A stretch of DNA of 24,615 nucleotides from the NCBI GenBank assembly GCA_050730835.1, contig JBOHNS010000025.1, positions 1 to 24,615 of the forward strand. The letters run 5' to 3'. This DNA is from JBOHNS01 sp050730835 (lineage in GTDB: Bacteria; Patescibacteriota; Saccharimonadia; Saccharimonadales; UBA4665). A model generated the notes under the pieces. The model had not been told where the DNA came from and ran no database searches. It saw only the letters and a list, made by a program, of their open reading frames with translations. Below are positions 6,736-15,312 of this stretch, one piece after another. The translations under genes were made by a program, and so were the position numbers. Every line of letters begins with the position of its first letter. Positions within the stretch are counted from its first letter, which is position 1.

Positions 6736-8694
6736 ATGGCACTCGGCAAAAACAAGAAAACCAAGCAGCCGCTAGATCCGGTCGCTTTGGCCCAAGCCCA
6801 AAAAGTCCGCGAGCAACAAGAAGTCGGCGCGGCGTTTGAAAAGGGCATCACCGCCCTGCGCGATTTCATTGCGCCCAGTTCTATCGAACTAAATGTCGGC
6901 TATTTTCACCTCGGCACGCGCTTCGCCCGCACCTACTACGTTTATGGCTATCCGCGGCAAGTTTATACCGGTTGGCTGAGCCCGATTATCAATCTGGACG
7001 AAGTAATTGATTTGTCAATGTTTATTTATCCGGTCGAAAGCCAGGTTGTTCTGAAAAACTTGCGCAAAAAAGTTACCCAAATCGAGGCTGGCCTGCAGCT
7101 CGACGCCGAACACGGCAAAATCCGCGATCCGGGCAAGCAGGCCATGATGCAAGACGCCGAAGAAATTCGCGACAAATTGCAGGTCGGCAGTGAGCGCTTT
7201 TTCCGTTTCGGCCTGTATTTTACGCTCTACGCCAACTCGCTCGAAGAACTTGATTTTACCTCGCACAAGGTCGAAAACATGCTCGGCCAGCAATTGGTTT
7301 ATTCCAAACCGGCGACCTCGCAGCAAGAGCAGGGCTTCAATAGCACCGTGCCGCAAATGCGCGACGAACTGGAAATCCGGCGCAATTTGAGCACCGGCGC
7401 GCTCAGCACCAGCTTCCCGTTTACCAGCGCTGATTTAAGCCAGGGCAGCGGCGTTTTATACGGCGTCAATTTGCATAATTCCGGCTTGGTAATTTTCGAC
7501 CGCTTTACGTTGGAAAACGGCAACTCGGTCTTGTTCGCCAAATCCGGCGCCGGCAAAAGTTTCACCGTCAAACTGGAAGCCTTGCGCAGCATCATGTTCG
7601 GCACCGAAATTTTCATCATCGACCCCGAAAACGAATACGAACGCATGTGCGATGCCGTGGCCGGCGCCTACGTTCGTCTCAGCCTAAGTTCCAGCACACG
7701 CATCAACCCATTTGATTTGCCGCAAGTCGTCGATACCGAAGAAGCCGATAACGCCTTGCGATCTAATTTAATCACGCTGCACGGCTTATTCCGTTTGATG
7801 ATGGGCGGCGCGCAAGCCCAAATGCTCGGCGGCAATTCCGTCATGGCGCCGGCGCTCAATCCGGTCGAAGAAGCCGACCTGGACGCCGCGCTAATCGAAA
7901 CTTACGCCAAGGCCGGCATCACCAACGACCCATTGACGCACACCGGCTTGCCGCCAACCATCGCCGATCTTTACGAAACCTTACTTCACATGGGCGGCAC
8001 CGGCCCGCAACTCGCTCAGCGGCTGCGCAAATACACGTCCGGCACATTCGCCGGCATCTTTTCCCAGCAGTCCAATATCCAAATCGACAATCCCCTAATC
8101 GTGTTTAATATTCGCGATTTAGAGGATGAGTTAAGGCCGGTCGCCATGTACATTGTCTTAAATTACATCTGGAACAAAACCAAGGCCGACACCAAGCGCC
8201 GCATCCTGATCGTCGATGAAGCTTGGCAGCTGATGAAATACGAAGATTCGGCCAACTTCCTGTTCAGCCTCGCCAAACGCGCCCGCAAATACAATCTCGG
8301 CATCACGACCATCACCCAAGATGTGGAAGATTTCATGGGCTCGCGTGTCGGCCGGTCGATTGTGGCTAACGCTAGCATGCAATTTTTGCTCAAGCAATCG
8401 CCCTCGGCCGTCGACGTTTTAGCTGATGTGTTCAAACTAACCAGCGAAGAGAAGAAGCGGCTCAGTCAATTTCCGGTCGGCCAAGGCCTGTTCTTTGCCG
8501 GCCCAAACCACGTCCACATCCAAGTGGTGGCCAGCCCAACCGAAACCAGCCTAATCACCACCAACCCAGAGCAAGTAAAAGCCATCCAGGCCGCCGAAAG
8601 AGCCGGCGAACTCAACCAAACCCAAGGCACAATTGACCTAGACAACCGGCTGGCGCCAGGCTCGGCCAATTTGCCCTCAACTAATACAGGTTAA
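6736..8694 (+). CDS. VirB4/TraC-type secretion ATPase
   Basis: A 652-residue AAA+-like ATPase that would energise the secretion-like machine at the inner membrane. It has a Walker A AKSGAGKS (268-275), the family's IIDPENEYE segment (294-302), a Walker B ILIVDEAWQLM (490-500) with D494-E495, and the RecA-fold TQD motif (528-530). Residues ~33-230 are the N-terminal region typical of TraC/VirB4. I chose ATG 6736 over an in-frame ATG at 6703 because AGAGG (6722-6726) lies 9 bases before 6736, whereas 6703 lies inside the repeat patch and adds an unlikely MASGKFQRNC extension. All key motifs are intact. The large membrane protein follows 17 bases later. Confidence 0.9.
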   Translation: MALGKNKKTKQPLDPVALAQAQKVREQQEVGAAFEKGITALRDFIAPSSIELNVGYFHLGTRFARTYYVYGYPRQVYTGWLSPIINLDEVIDLSMFIYPVESQVVLKNLRKKVTQIEAGLQLDAEHGKIRDPGKQAMMQDAEEIRDKLQVGSERFFRFGLYFTLYANSLEELDFTSHKVENMLGQQLVYSKPATSQQEQGFNSTVPQMRDELEIRRNLSTGALSTSFPFTSADLSQGSGVLYGVNLHNSGLVIFDRFTLENGNSVLFAKSGAGKSFTVKLEALRSIMFGTEIFIIDPENEYERMCDAVAGAYVRLSLSSSTRINPFDLPQVVDTEEADNALRSNLITLHGLFRLMMGGAQAQMLGGNSVMAPALNPVEEADLDAALIETYAKAGITNDPLTHTGLPPTIADLYETLLHMGGTGPQLAQRLRKYTSGTFAGIFSQQSNIQIDNPLIVFNIRDLEDELRPVAMYIVLNYIWNKTKADTKRRILIVDEAWQLMKYEDSANFLFSLAKRARKYNLGITTITQDVEDFMGSRVGRSIVANASMQFLLKQSPSAVDVLADVFKLTSEEKKRLSQFPVGQGLFFAGPNHVHIQVVASPTETSLITTNPEQVKAIQAAERAGELNQTQGTIDLDNRLAPGSANLPSTNTG

Positions 8695-8697
8695 AAT

Positions 8698-8703
8698 ATA
8701 AAT
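8698..8703 (+). promoter_or_regulatory. Possible internal -10 element
   Basis: TATAAA lies 8 bases before the ATG at 8712, and that gene has no Shine-Dalgarno. The spacing matches the other leaderless starts in the window. A -35 is poor (TTGCCC at 8671-8676 is too far). It may let the large membrane protein be expressed independently of the upstream ATPase. Confidence 0.35.
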
Positions 8704-8711
8704 TTTAGACA

Positions 8712-11700
8712 ATGGCAGTTTATGACGACCAAGACCAGCGGCAAGAAGGCCATCACAATCCTCTAACCCCAGAAGACGACGAACTGCGCCGCCTAACCGG
8801 CATCAACCCGGACGAAGAGGGCGCCATGGACCGCGAGGCGCACAACGGCGCCGCTGAAGATCTGGCACGACAGCAAGGCTTAAGCCAACCGCTAACAGAC
8901 GAAAAAGAAGATGCTCCAAAACCCAAATCACTAACTCCGGGCCAACTAGCCGGCGCCGAAACTGCCGCCGGCGGCTCGGCTAGCGACGGCTCATCTGCTA
9001 ACAACTTCGGCTACCGCCAAGAGCCGCAATCCAAACTCGCCAAAGCCCGCAGCAAAATCAAAATCAAAGGCAAGGGTAAAAAGGGCAAATTCCTGCTACT
9101 GGGCGGCGGCCTCGGCGGTGTCGTCATAATCCTAGTTCTGATACTTTTGCTAGGATCCCTGCTAATCCCAAATTTTATCCAAAACGTAACCGAATACGAA
9201 TTCGCCCGGGTGGCCCGCAATATGACCCGCAACGAAATACAAACCGGTGCCGAAAAATATGCTATCGACGCTTCTAGTGCTAGTGCAAAAGCCCAAATCC
9301 AAAAGCAATTTAGCGATGACGCCGACAACACGCTCGCCCGCCTCAATAATCTTAGGCCCAGCAAAATAGTCAATAAACTAGCAACCACCGGCCAAGTCCA
9401 ATATGAACATACGGGCGGCGTACTAACAAAAGTTACGGTTAACGGTATTGACTACAAGCTAAGGCCTAATAGTTTCTTTGATGGGGACAAATTGCATCCC
9501 ATTCAGCTTTTCAAAAACCGGGCTAACGCCTACAAACACATCGAATCATTGACACTGAAAAGCACCAGAGATTTGCCTGGTGTGACTGGCACGCTAATCC
9601 GTGGCGGCGTATCCCGCACCATTAGAGATAAGCTAGATATAGGTCTGGTTGGCTGGCTGTATAAGTTATACCAAGGTAAATCACCGACTGAAGCCAGGGC
9701 TCTGGAAGAAAAGGCGGCTTATAATCGAACGAAAGACCTAAGCGCTGCCAGCACCGCAGATGAAGAAATCAACAAAGCTGACCAGAAAGCCAACCAACAA
9801 CAAACAACCGACATCAATAACCCGAAAACGCTAGCCAAAATAACTCAAAATAACGGCGAGAATGGCGTGTCCGACGGGGCTGTCAGCGCTATAACTAAAG
9901 CACTTAGTGGTAATGTTTTTAAAACCATAGCTAGCAGTGTCAGTACGATTCTAACTATAGGTTTGCCTTTTTGCATTATTTATAGCGGATCGCTCGACAA
10001 ATCCCAGCCAACCATTGACGCTCAAAGCAACGAATTGCAAAGAGAGTTTTATGCCACAGCCAGCCAAGCCGACCAACAAAAGTACGGCAACACCAATGCC
10101 GAAGCCGTCGGCGCGACCAACTGGAAATTAAACGGCGCTACCTTGAACCAATCAAACGCTATTAAACGAGCCAGTGGCCAGCCCGTCAACACGTCAGGAA
10201 CAGAAAGTCCGCAGGCTAGCGCCAATGGTCAATACAAAGACCTTTTTAGCGCGACCTTGGGTTATGGCGCAGGCTCTAAAGCCTTAAGCGGTATAGCTAG
10301 TTTTGTTTGTCCTAAACTTACTAGCCTCCCAGGGATTGCAGCCTTAACTGTGATTGGGGCAGGTACCTCTATCACCGGAATAAAAGCAGCGTTTGCGGGC
10401 GGCATAAAAGTAACCGTGAAAGACGCTGTTAAAAAAATCGCCGCTAAGTTTGCCACGGGAAAAGCTATCAAAACAACCGGCAAAAATGCCTTGAAAAAAA
10501 TCTTAGGCGAAGGCACCAAGATAGCTGGCATTGCCGGCACGACAATTCTAGCAAAATTCGCTGTAGCCAATAGCTCCGGCCAAGCCCACAACGGCACAGC
10601 CACAGGTCTGCAATATGACAACGAGGTTGATATGGGCGCCAACTTGAACGCCAACGAAACCGAGCGCAAAGAATTTTACAGCCAGCCACTAACAACCACC
10701 CAAACCAACGAAAGCGACAAACTAGACAGGCAAAACCTGGCTGCCCAGTTCAAACAACAAAGCGCCTACCAGCGCTACTTCGCGCTCAGCAATAGTCAAT
10801 CGCTAATCTCGCGGCTCGGCCTCAACTTGTACGATACAATTTATGGCAAGCCAATCTTTTCAACTTTTTCGTCGCTAACCAGCAAATTATTTAATCCGAT
10901 TGCCATGCTGCCGCACATGTTTGGCTCACTCAACTCTAGTGTCGCGCTGGCTGCCAGCACCGGCGGCGCCGATAATTCACATTACGGTATTGTCCAGTGG
11001 GGCTGGCCGCAAACAGAAGTCAATCTAATCAATAATGATCCCAGCTACCAACCGCTAGAAAACGCCAAAATTTTTGCCCAAGAAACAGCCCACTACAACG
11101 CTACACACCCCAATTGTGATTTTGTAACCGATATTGAAGTCGGTCAACCACACTGCCCAAGCCCAAGCGGTGGGCCTAAAAAAACCTGTTTCACGGATAG
11201 TATGGGAACGCTTTTAGCAGACGGCGCGATCCAACGTGACAGCAATGGAAACGTCAACCAGGACAGCGGCGCCTGCGCCCCGCACAATCTTGATCAGAGC
11301 CAAGATTTTCAGGGTGAGAAGCAAGCAGTTTTTCGCTATCGCCTGCTGTACGCCTACAACTGCACGTTAGACAATATGGAAGAAATCCAAGCCGCTGGCA
11401 GTCAGCCAGTAGATATGGTAAATGGCACCAATAACTGCCCCAACAACAGCCCCAGCAATCAATCAAATGGTTCCGGCGCCGCTACGTCATCGGGCAGCAC
11501 AACTAATGCCGGCACCCAGCAAGTCGCCCAGCAAATATTAACCACCAAAAACATAAGTTTGACCGGCCGCGATGTCCAGCAAGATATTCAAGACGCCGCT
11601 AATGGCAAAAAGGGCTCGGCCGGCGTCATGACCAGCTCGGCCATACTTAAATTAATATTAACCGTCGGCCAAAAACACAAAGTTACCTTATCGGCCATCC

Positions 11701-11987
11701 AAAGCGGCGGCAGCGGCCACTGCAACAACACAGCAAAAGCCAGCTGCCCGAACGATCCGCATTATAACGGCGATGCTGTCGACTTTAGCCAATTAGACGG
11801 CAAAGCTTTAACCGGCCGCGACAGCGGCTCGCTAGCTATCTTGAGTATTGCCGAAGGCGTTTTGCCATCCGGTTCCGCTATAGGCCAGTCGCAATGCGGC
11901 ACCACGCCGCCGCTGCCGGCCGGCTGGACAACTTTTGAGGACACCTGCAATCATTTGCATGTCCAGGTACCAAAAGGCACATCGTGA
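8712..11987 (+). CDS. Large membrane protein with C-terminal LAS-type metallopeptidase domain
   Basis: A 1091-residue protein. Residues 1-126 are charged and disordered, ending in a K/G-rich stretch; residues ~127-153 are a membrane helix (LLLGGGLGGVVIILVLILLL). Further hydrophobic segments occur near 398-425, 518-568 and 601-620, giving a polytopic middle reminiscent of VirB6-like channel subunits (inference). The C-terminal ~150 residues form a LAS-superfamily (M15/M74-like) metallopeptidase domain, with H1017-Y-N-G-D-A-V-D1024 and C-N-H1081-L-H1083, the HxxxxxxD...HxH zinc ligands. These enzymes cleave peptide bonds in peptidoglycan stems. Cysteines around 770-900 suggest an extracytoplasmic, oxidised region. 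The stop overlaps the next gene's GTG by 4 bases if that GTG is used. The overall family is unrecognised. Confidence 0.72.
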   Translation: MAVYDDQDQRQEGHHNPLTPEDDELRRLTGINPDEEGAMDREAHNGAAEDLARQQGLSQPLTDEKEDAPKPKSLTPGQLAGAETAAGGSASDGSSANNFGYRQEPQSKLAKARSKIKIKGKGKKGKFLLLGGGLGGVVIILVLILLLGSLLIPNFIQNVTEYEFARVARNMTRNEIQTGAEKYAIDASSASAKAQIQKQFSDDADNTLARLNNLRPSKIVNKLATTGQVQYEHTGGVLTKVTVNGIDYKLRPNSFFDGDKLHPIQLFKNRANAYKHIESLTLKSTRDLPGVTGTLIRGGVSRTIRDKLDIGLVGWLYKLYQGKSPTEARALEEKAAYNRTKDLSAASTADEEINKADQKANQQQTTDINNPKTLAKITQNNGENGVSDGAVSAITKALSGNVFKTIASSVSTILTIGLPFCIIYSGSLDKSQPTIDAQSNELQREFYATASQADQQKYGNTNAEAVGATNWKLNGATLNQSNAIKRASGQPVNTSGTESPQASANGQYKDLFSATLGYGAGSKALSGIASFVCPKLTSLPGIAALTVIGAGTSITGIKAAFAGGIKVTVKDAVKKIAAKFATGKAIKTTGKNALKKILGEGTKIAGIAGTTILAKFAVANSSGQAHNGTATGLQYDNEVDMGANLNANETERKEFYSQPLTTTQTNESDKLDRQNLAAQFKQQSAYQRYFALSNSQSLISRLGLNLYDTIYGKPIFSTFSSLTSKLFNPIAMLPHMFGSLNSSVALAASTGGADNSHYGIVQWGWPQTEVNLINNDPSYQPLENAKIFAQETAHYNATHPNCDFVTDIEVGQPHCPSPSGGPKKTCFTDSMGTLLADGAIQRDSNGNVNQDSGACAPHNLDQSQDFQGEKQAVFRYRLLYAYNCTLDNMEEIQAAGSQPVDMVNGTNNCPNNSPSNQSNGSGAATSSGSTTNAGTQQVAQQILTTKNISLTGRDVQQDIQDAANGKKGSAGVMTSSAILKLILTVGQKHKVTLSAIQSGGSGHCNNTAKASCPNDPHYNGDAVDFSQLDGKALTGRDSGSLAILSIAEGVLPSGSAIGQSQCGTTPPLPAGWTTFEDTCNHLHVQVPKGTS

Positions 11988-12025
11988 TAATTCAATTAGA
12001 GTCATTAGACGGGGGCACGGTAGTC

Positions 12026-13309
12026 ATGAGACATGAGACACGTAAAATACGCTGTTTGAGTTTAGCGGCGGCGCTGGCTCTTTTTTTAAGTTTTGGCTCT
12101 GCCTCGGCCAGCGCCTTAAGCCAAACCGACCTCAATAATATCATCGGCAACACACCGTTTTACAACCCCAACGGCTGTTATGTCAGCGGCTCGTCATCGG
12201 TTCCGGGCAATCCAGACATAACCGGCCAGGACGCCACGCCGCCAGCGGCTAATAATTGTGTCGCTTTTAGTGCCGGCGATTGTGCTAGCGGCGTGTCGGC
12301 AAGCATTACCGGCAATAATCCCAAAGACGCTTATAAATTTTTTGTTCAAAATGGTTACACGCCAGCGCAAGCCGCCGGCATTGTCGGCAATTTAATGCAA
12401 GAATCCGGCGGTGGCGTGAGTCCGACAGCTCACACACCCGGCAATCCAGCCTACGGCATCGCCCAGTGGCAAGACGCTCGACTGGTCGCCATGCGCACTT
12501 TTGTCCAGGGCGAAGGCAAAAATCCTAGCGGTCTTAGCGGCCAGCTCGACTACCTTTTACACGAATTAAACGGTTCGGAATCGGCGGCGGCGCAAGCCGT
12601 CAAGGCCACTTCCACGCCAAAAGCCGCGGCTGTAGCTTTTGAACAAAGCTATGAACGAGCCGGCATACCAGAAATCCAAAACCGCATCGCCAACGCCCAA
12701 CTAGTATTTAAAAAATACGGCGGAAACGCAGCCGGTGCTTCCAGCAGCGGTTCCGCGCCCACAACCAGCACCGCGCCCAGCTCCGGCTGCTCGGCCGGTG
12801 GAAGCGCTAATGCGCCCGGCGGTTGCAATAATCCTTTCCGTGACATAAAAAACTTGCGCCCAGAAAGGATTGATCAGGGTGTCGACTATGCAGGCAGCGG
12901 ACCGGTATATGCCGTATGTGGCGGCACCATAACACACTTAAGCGGCGACGGCGGCTGGAATTTTGGAGGTGCCGACTCTTATATTGTTATCAAGATTTCT
13001 GGCGGTGCGCTTGATGGCAAACTATCGTATATGGCTGAAGGTTGTCCACCCACTGTAAGTATTGGCCAGCAGGTTACGTCAAGTACGGTAATTTGTAATC
13101 TTATAAATCCTTCAAGTACTGGTATTGAGACCGGCTGGGCCGCTTCTCCCACCGACAGCCAACCCATAGCCCAACTATATGGCGGCAACGGCAGCACCGT
13201 AACGACTGCTGGCATATCATACAATAATTTTCTCAAGTCGCTAGGCACACCCTCGGGACTGTATCAAGGTTCGACAATAGGCAATGCTTTGCCGGCGGGA
13301 TATCCTTAG
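12026..13309 (+). CDS. Secreted phage-type lysozyme with degenerate M23 domain
   Basis: A 427-residue secreted protein. I prefer ATG 12026 (MRHETRKIRCLSLAAALALFL, a good signal peptide with SASA cleavage site, preceded by GGGGG at 12010-12014) over the upstream in-frame GTG at 11984. Residues ~95-220 resemble the phage-tail lysozyme domain: DAYKFFVQNGYTPAQAAGIVGNLMQESG, with E126 the likely catalytic acid, then YGIAQWQD. A low-complexity linker (~235-265) follows. Residues ~270-400 have the M23/LytM outline (GVDYAGSGPVYAVCGGTITHL, VSIGQQVTSSTVI), but the first zinc His is D283 (RIDQGVD) and no HxH is present. The protein likely cuts peptidoglycan glycan strands for the secretion-like machine, and the M23 part may only bind. 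Confidence 0.75.
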   Translation: MRHETRKIRCLSLAAALALFLSFGSASASALSQTDLNNIIGNTPFYNPNGCYVSGSSSVPGNPDITGQDATPPAANNCVAFSAGDCASGVSASITGNNPKDAYKFFVQNGYTPAQAAGIVGNLMQESGGGVSPTAHTPGNPAYGIAQWQDARLVAMRTFVQGEGKNPSGLSGQLDYLLHELNGSESAAAQAVKATSTPKAAAVAFEQSYERAGIPEIQNRIANAQLVFKKYGGNAAGASSSGSAPTTSTAPSSGCSAGGSANAPGGCNNPFRDIKNLRPERIDQGVDYAGSGPVYAVCGGTITHLSGDGGWNFGGADSYIVIKISGGALDGKLSYMAEGCPPTVSIGQQVTSSTVICNLINPSSTGIETGWAASPTDSQPIAQLYGGNGSTVTTAGISYNNFLKSLGTPSGLYQGSTIGNALPAGYP

Positions 13310-13327
13310 GTTTTTAATTAAAAGGAT
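13302..13327 (+). promoter_or_regulatory. Possible hairpin masking a ribosome binding site
   Basis: ATCCTT (13302-13307), overlapping the stop codon TAG of the lysozyme gene, can pair with AAGGAT (13322-13327), which includes the Shine-Dalgarno AAAGGA of the next gene. A 12-base palindrome TTTTAATTAAAA (13312-13323) lies in the loop and could compete. A ribosome terminating upstream would melt the stem, coupling translation of the two genes. Confidence 0.35.
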
Positions 13328-13339
13328 TGTATTTAATAA

Positions 13340-13996
13340 ATGAATAGAAAACCTAAAATCATAATCACTGGAATTATTTTGATAGTTTTATTTGTTATAG
13401 GTATCGGTATATTTACCACTTACTTAAGGACTAGCCAAAGTAATGTAGAGCTTGTTTTTCAAATACCCCCAAGTAAAACCGTGTCTGCTCGTTTTAATAA
13501 TAGGCTGGTTAGCCCTAAGAACTCTCCAAAACCAGGGCAAACTAAATTTAATTACGCTTTGCGGAGCGGGCATTACGAGCTAGATGTTAACGTGCCTAGT
13601 TACAAACAATTCTCAGCCGAGTTTAATTTGTCGCCCCAAGAACCTACGGAAATTATTGTCAACCTGAAACCTACAACCAAACCAAGCGCTAGCGATCTTA
13701 GTAAAATAATTACCCAAGCCGTCGGCACCTCATCTTCGGTGGCTCTATCTAGCCAGTTGACGCCAGCCACTACCATTACCAACACCCAGTACTTCGACAA
13801 CCAAACCTGGGCTTTGGTAACTCTAAACCTAAGGGGTGGAATTGGCCTGTCATATTTTGTGGATCACTATAATGCTTATTATGGTAGATGGGTCTTGGTA
13901 GCGCCTCCAAACGATAACTTTAATGCAAACACTGTCGGTACTATGCCAACCGATCTGCAAAATTATATAAACCATAACTACTACGTAGAAAGGTAA
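13340..13996 (+). CDS. Membrane-anchored PEGA-like protein
   Basis: A 218-residue protein with a membrane anchor at ~8-30 (IIITGIILIVLFVIGIGIF) and an extracytoplasmic part. Residues ~35-110 have a short beta-sandwich pattern with an ALRSGHYELDVNVPSYKQFSAEFNL segment resembling PEGA domains (tentative). The remainder (QTWALVTLNLRGGIGLSYFVDHYNAYYGRWVLVAPPN) is unrecognised but well structured by its hydrophobic pattern. It follows the lysozyme by 30 bases and precedes the next anchored protein by 5, so it belongs to the same transcription unit. The role is likely structural or in binding at the cell surface; that is inference from topology and context. Confidence 0.65.
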   Translation: MNRKPKIIITGIILIVLFVIGIGIFTTYLRTSQSNVELVFQIPPSKTVSARFNNRLVSPKNSPKPGQTKFNYALRSGHYELDVNVPSYKQFSAEFNLSPQEPTEIIVNLKPTTKPSASDLSKIITQAVGTSSSVALSSQLTPATTITNTQYFDNQTWALVTLNLRGGIGLSYFVDHYNAYYGRWVLVAPPNDNFNANTVGTMPTDLQNYINHNYYVER

Positions 13997-14001
13997 TAAC
14001 A

Positions 14002-15306
14002 ATGGACGATTATTACGGACGCCCGACAAACAAAAAAATAAAAGTTCTGGCGGCTTTGGTAATTTTGGCGGTTATCGTTTTAGCTTTGCTAGCGATTTTT
14101 GGCCACAAGCATAAAACAATTAGCCACAACCAAAAAACCAATCCGGCCGAGCACACCGTTTCGCAAAAGTTCGCCGTGCCGCCAAGCTTGGCTCAGGCCA
14201 TTAATTACGACCAAAATAGTTTGTTAATCAGCAACGGCCGATCGTTTGTTGTCTATAATTACATTAGCGGCAAAACGCAGTTATTAAGCCCCGATTCAAC
14301 CAATAATTACTTGTCTGGTATCGATTCTTTGAGTATTTCTACAGACAAACAATATCTAGTTTTTCATCAAACAACGGCCGTTAGCGGCGGCGCTTTGTAC
14401 AATATTTTACAACAAAATGGACTGGACTCGTCGTCGCCGTTTGGTTATTGGTGGCTTTATAGCGTTAAAAACCAAAATTTCCGGCCGCTCGATCAAACAA
14501 TTTTACAAGCCAAGATCGGCGGGCAAACCATATACGGCTTGGCGGCCGGCAATGGCGGCGAAACCATAACGGCTTATAGTCCGGCCGGTTTGCAAAAAAT
14601 CTTAACCACCAATGTGCCGGGCAGCAGCAATTTCTTCCCGCTGCAAAAGGGTTTTTTGCTGCAATCACCTGACGGCAAGGCGTTATTAAATAGCGGCGGC
14701 GCGGTCAATCAAACTCTAGCTCAAAACACAACCGTAGTTGGCGTTTTGCCAAGCCAAATGCTAGCCGTCGGCGTCGTCAAAAATCAAACCAACCGGCAAC
14801 TAGAAACTATCAACCTAAAAACCGACTCGACAAAAATTATCGCCGGCAACATCCAGAATTCTCCAGCTTGGCTACAGTCTGGCGCGGTTATTTATATTAC
14901 AAGCTCCAAAACTGGCCAGCCGCCGACTTTTTACCAGTACAATCTCGCTAGCGGCCAATCTGTGCAATTAAATTTCAGCCAAGCACTCGGCAACACCGCC
15001 GCCGCCAGCCTCAATCCGATAGCTATGGTCGGCCAGGCCACGGCCGTTGTCCAAAACACGTCCAATAATTACTATTTAATCGGCAACCAATTGGCCAAAA
15101 TCAAGCCGCCGGCCAATTATTCCAGCAATGTTTCCGTCGCCGGCCAATCATTAAATCTAAGCTATAGCCCGCCACAAAATGCTTTCGTAATAGCCGGCAT
15201 AAATGGCAGCGCCAGCGCCGAATTAAAGGCTGTCAACCACCAGCTGCTCCAAGCCGGCTACAATCCATATTTGTTTACGATTGATTTTTCCACGTCCTCG
15301 GAATAA
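14002..15306 (+). CDS. Membrane-anchored beta-propeller-like protein
   Basis: A 434-residue protein with one N-terminal membrane anchor (~13-34, VLAALVILAVIVLALLAIF) and an extracytoplasmic domain of repeated strands such as SLLISNGRSFVVYNYISGKTQLL and SLSISTDKQYLVFHQT, then SPAWLQSGAVIYITSSK. These resemble TolB/WD-type propeller blades, but I cannot count blades reliably. A Shine-Dalgarno AAAGG (13989-13993) in the previous gene's last codons precedes ATG 14002. It ends 6 bases before the convergent recF stop. It is the last gene of the 4409-15306 run and probably a surface or periplasmic component of that machine (inference). Confidence 0.6.
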   Translation: MDDYYGRPTNKKIKVLAALVILAVIVLALLAIFGHKHKTISHNQKTNPAEHTVSQKFAVPPSLAQAINYDQNSLLISNGRSFVVYNYISGKTQLLSPDSTNNYLSGIDSLSISTDKQYLVFHQTTAVSGGALYNILQQNGLDSSSPFGYWWLYSVKNQNFRPLDQTILQAKIGGQTIYGLAAGNGGETITAYSPAGLQKILTTNVPGSSNFFPLQKGFLLQSPDGKALLNSGGAVNQTLAQNTTVVGVLPSQMLAVGVVKNQTNRQLETINLKTDSTKIIAGNIQNSPAWLQSGAVIYITSSKTGQPPTFYQYNLASGQSVQLNFSQALGNTAAASLNPIAMVGQATAVVQNTSNNYYLIGNQLAKIKPPANYSSNVSVAGQSLNLSYSPPQNAFVIAGINGSASAELKAVNHQLLQAGYNPYLFTIDFSTSSE

Positions 15307-15312
15307 GCCTAG

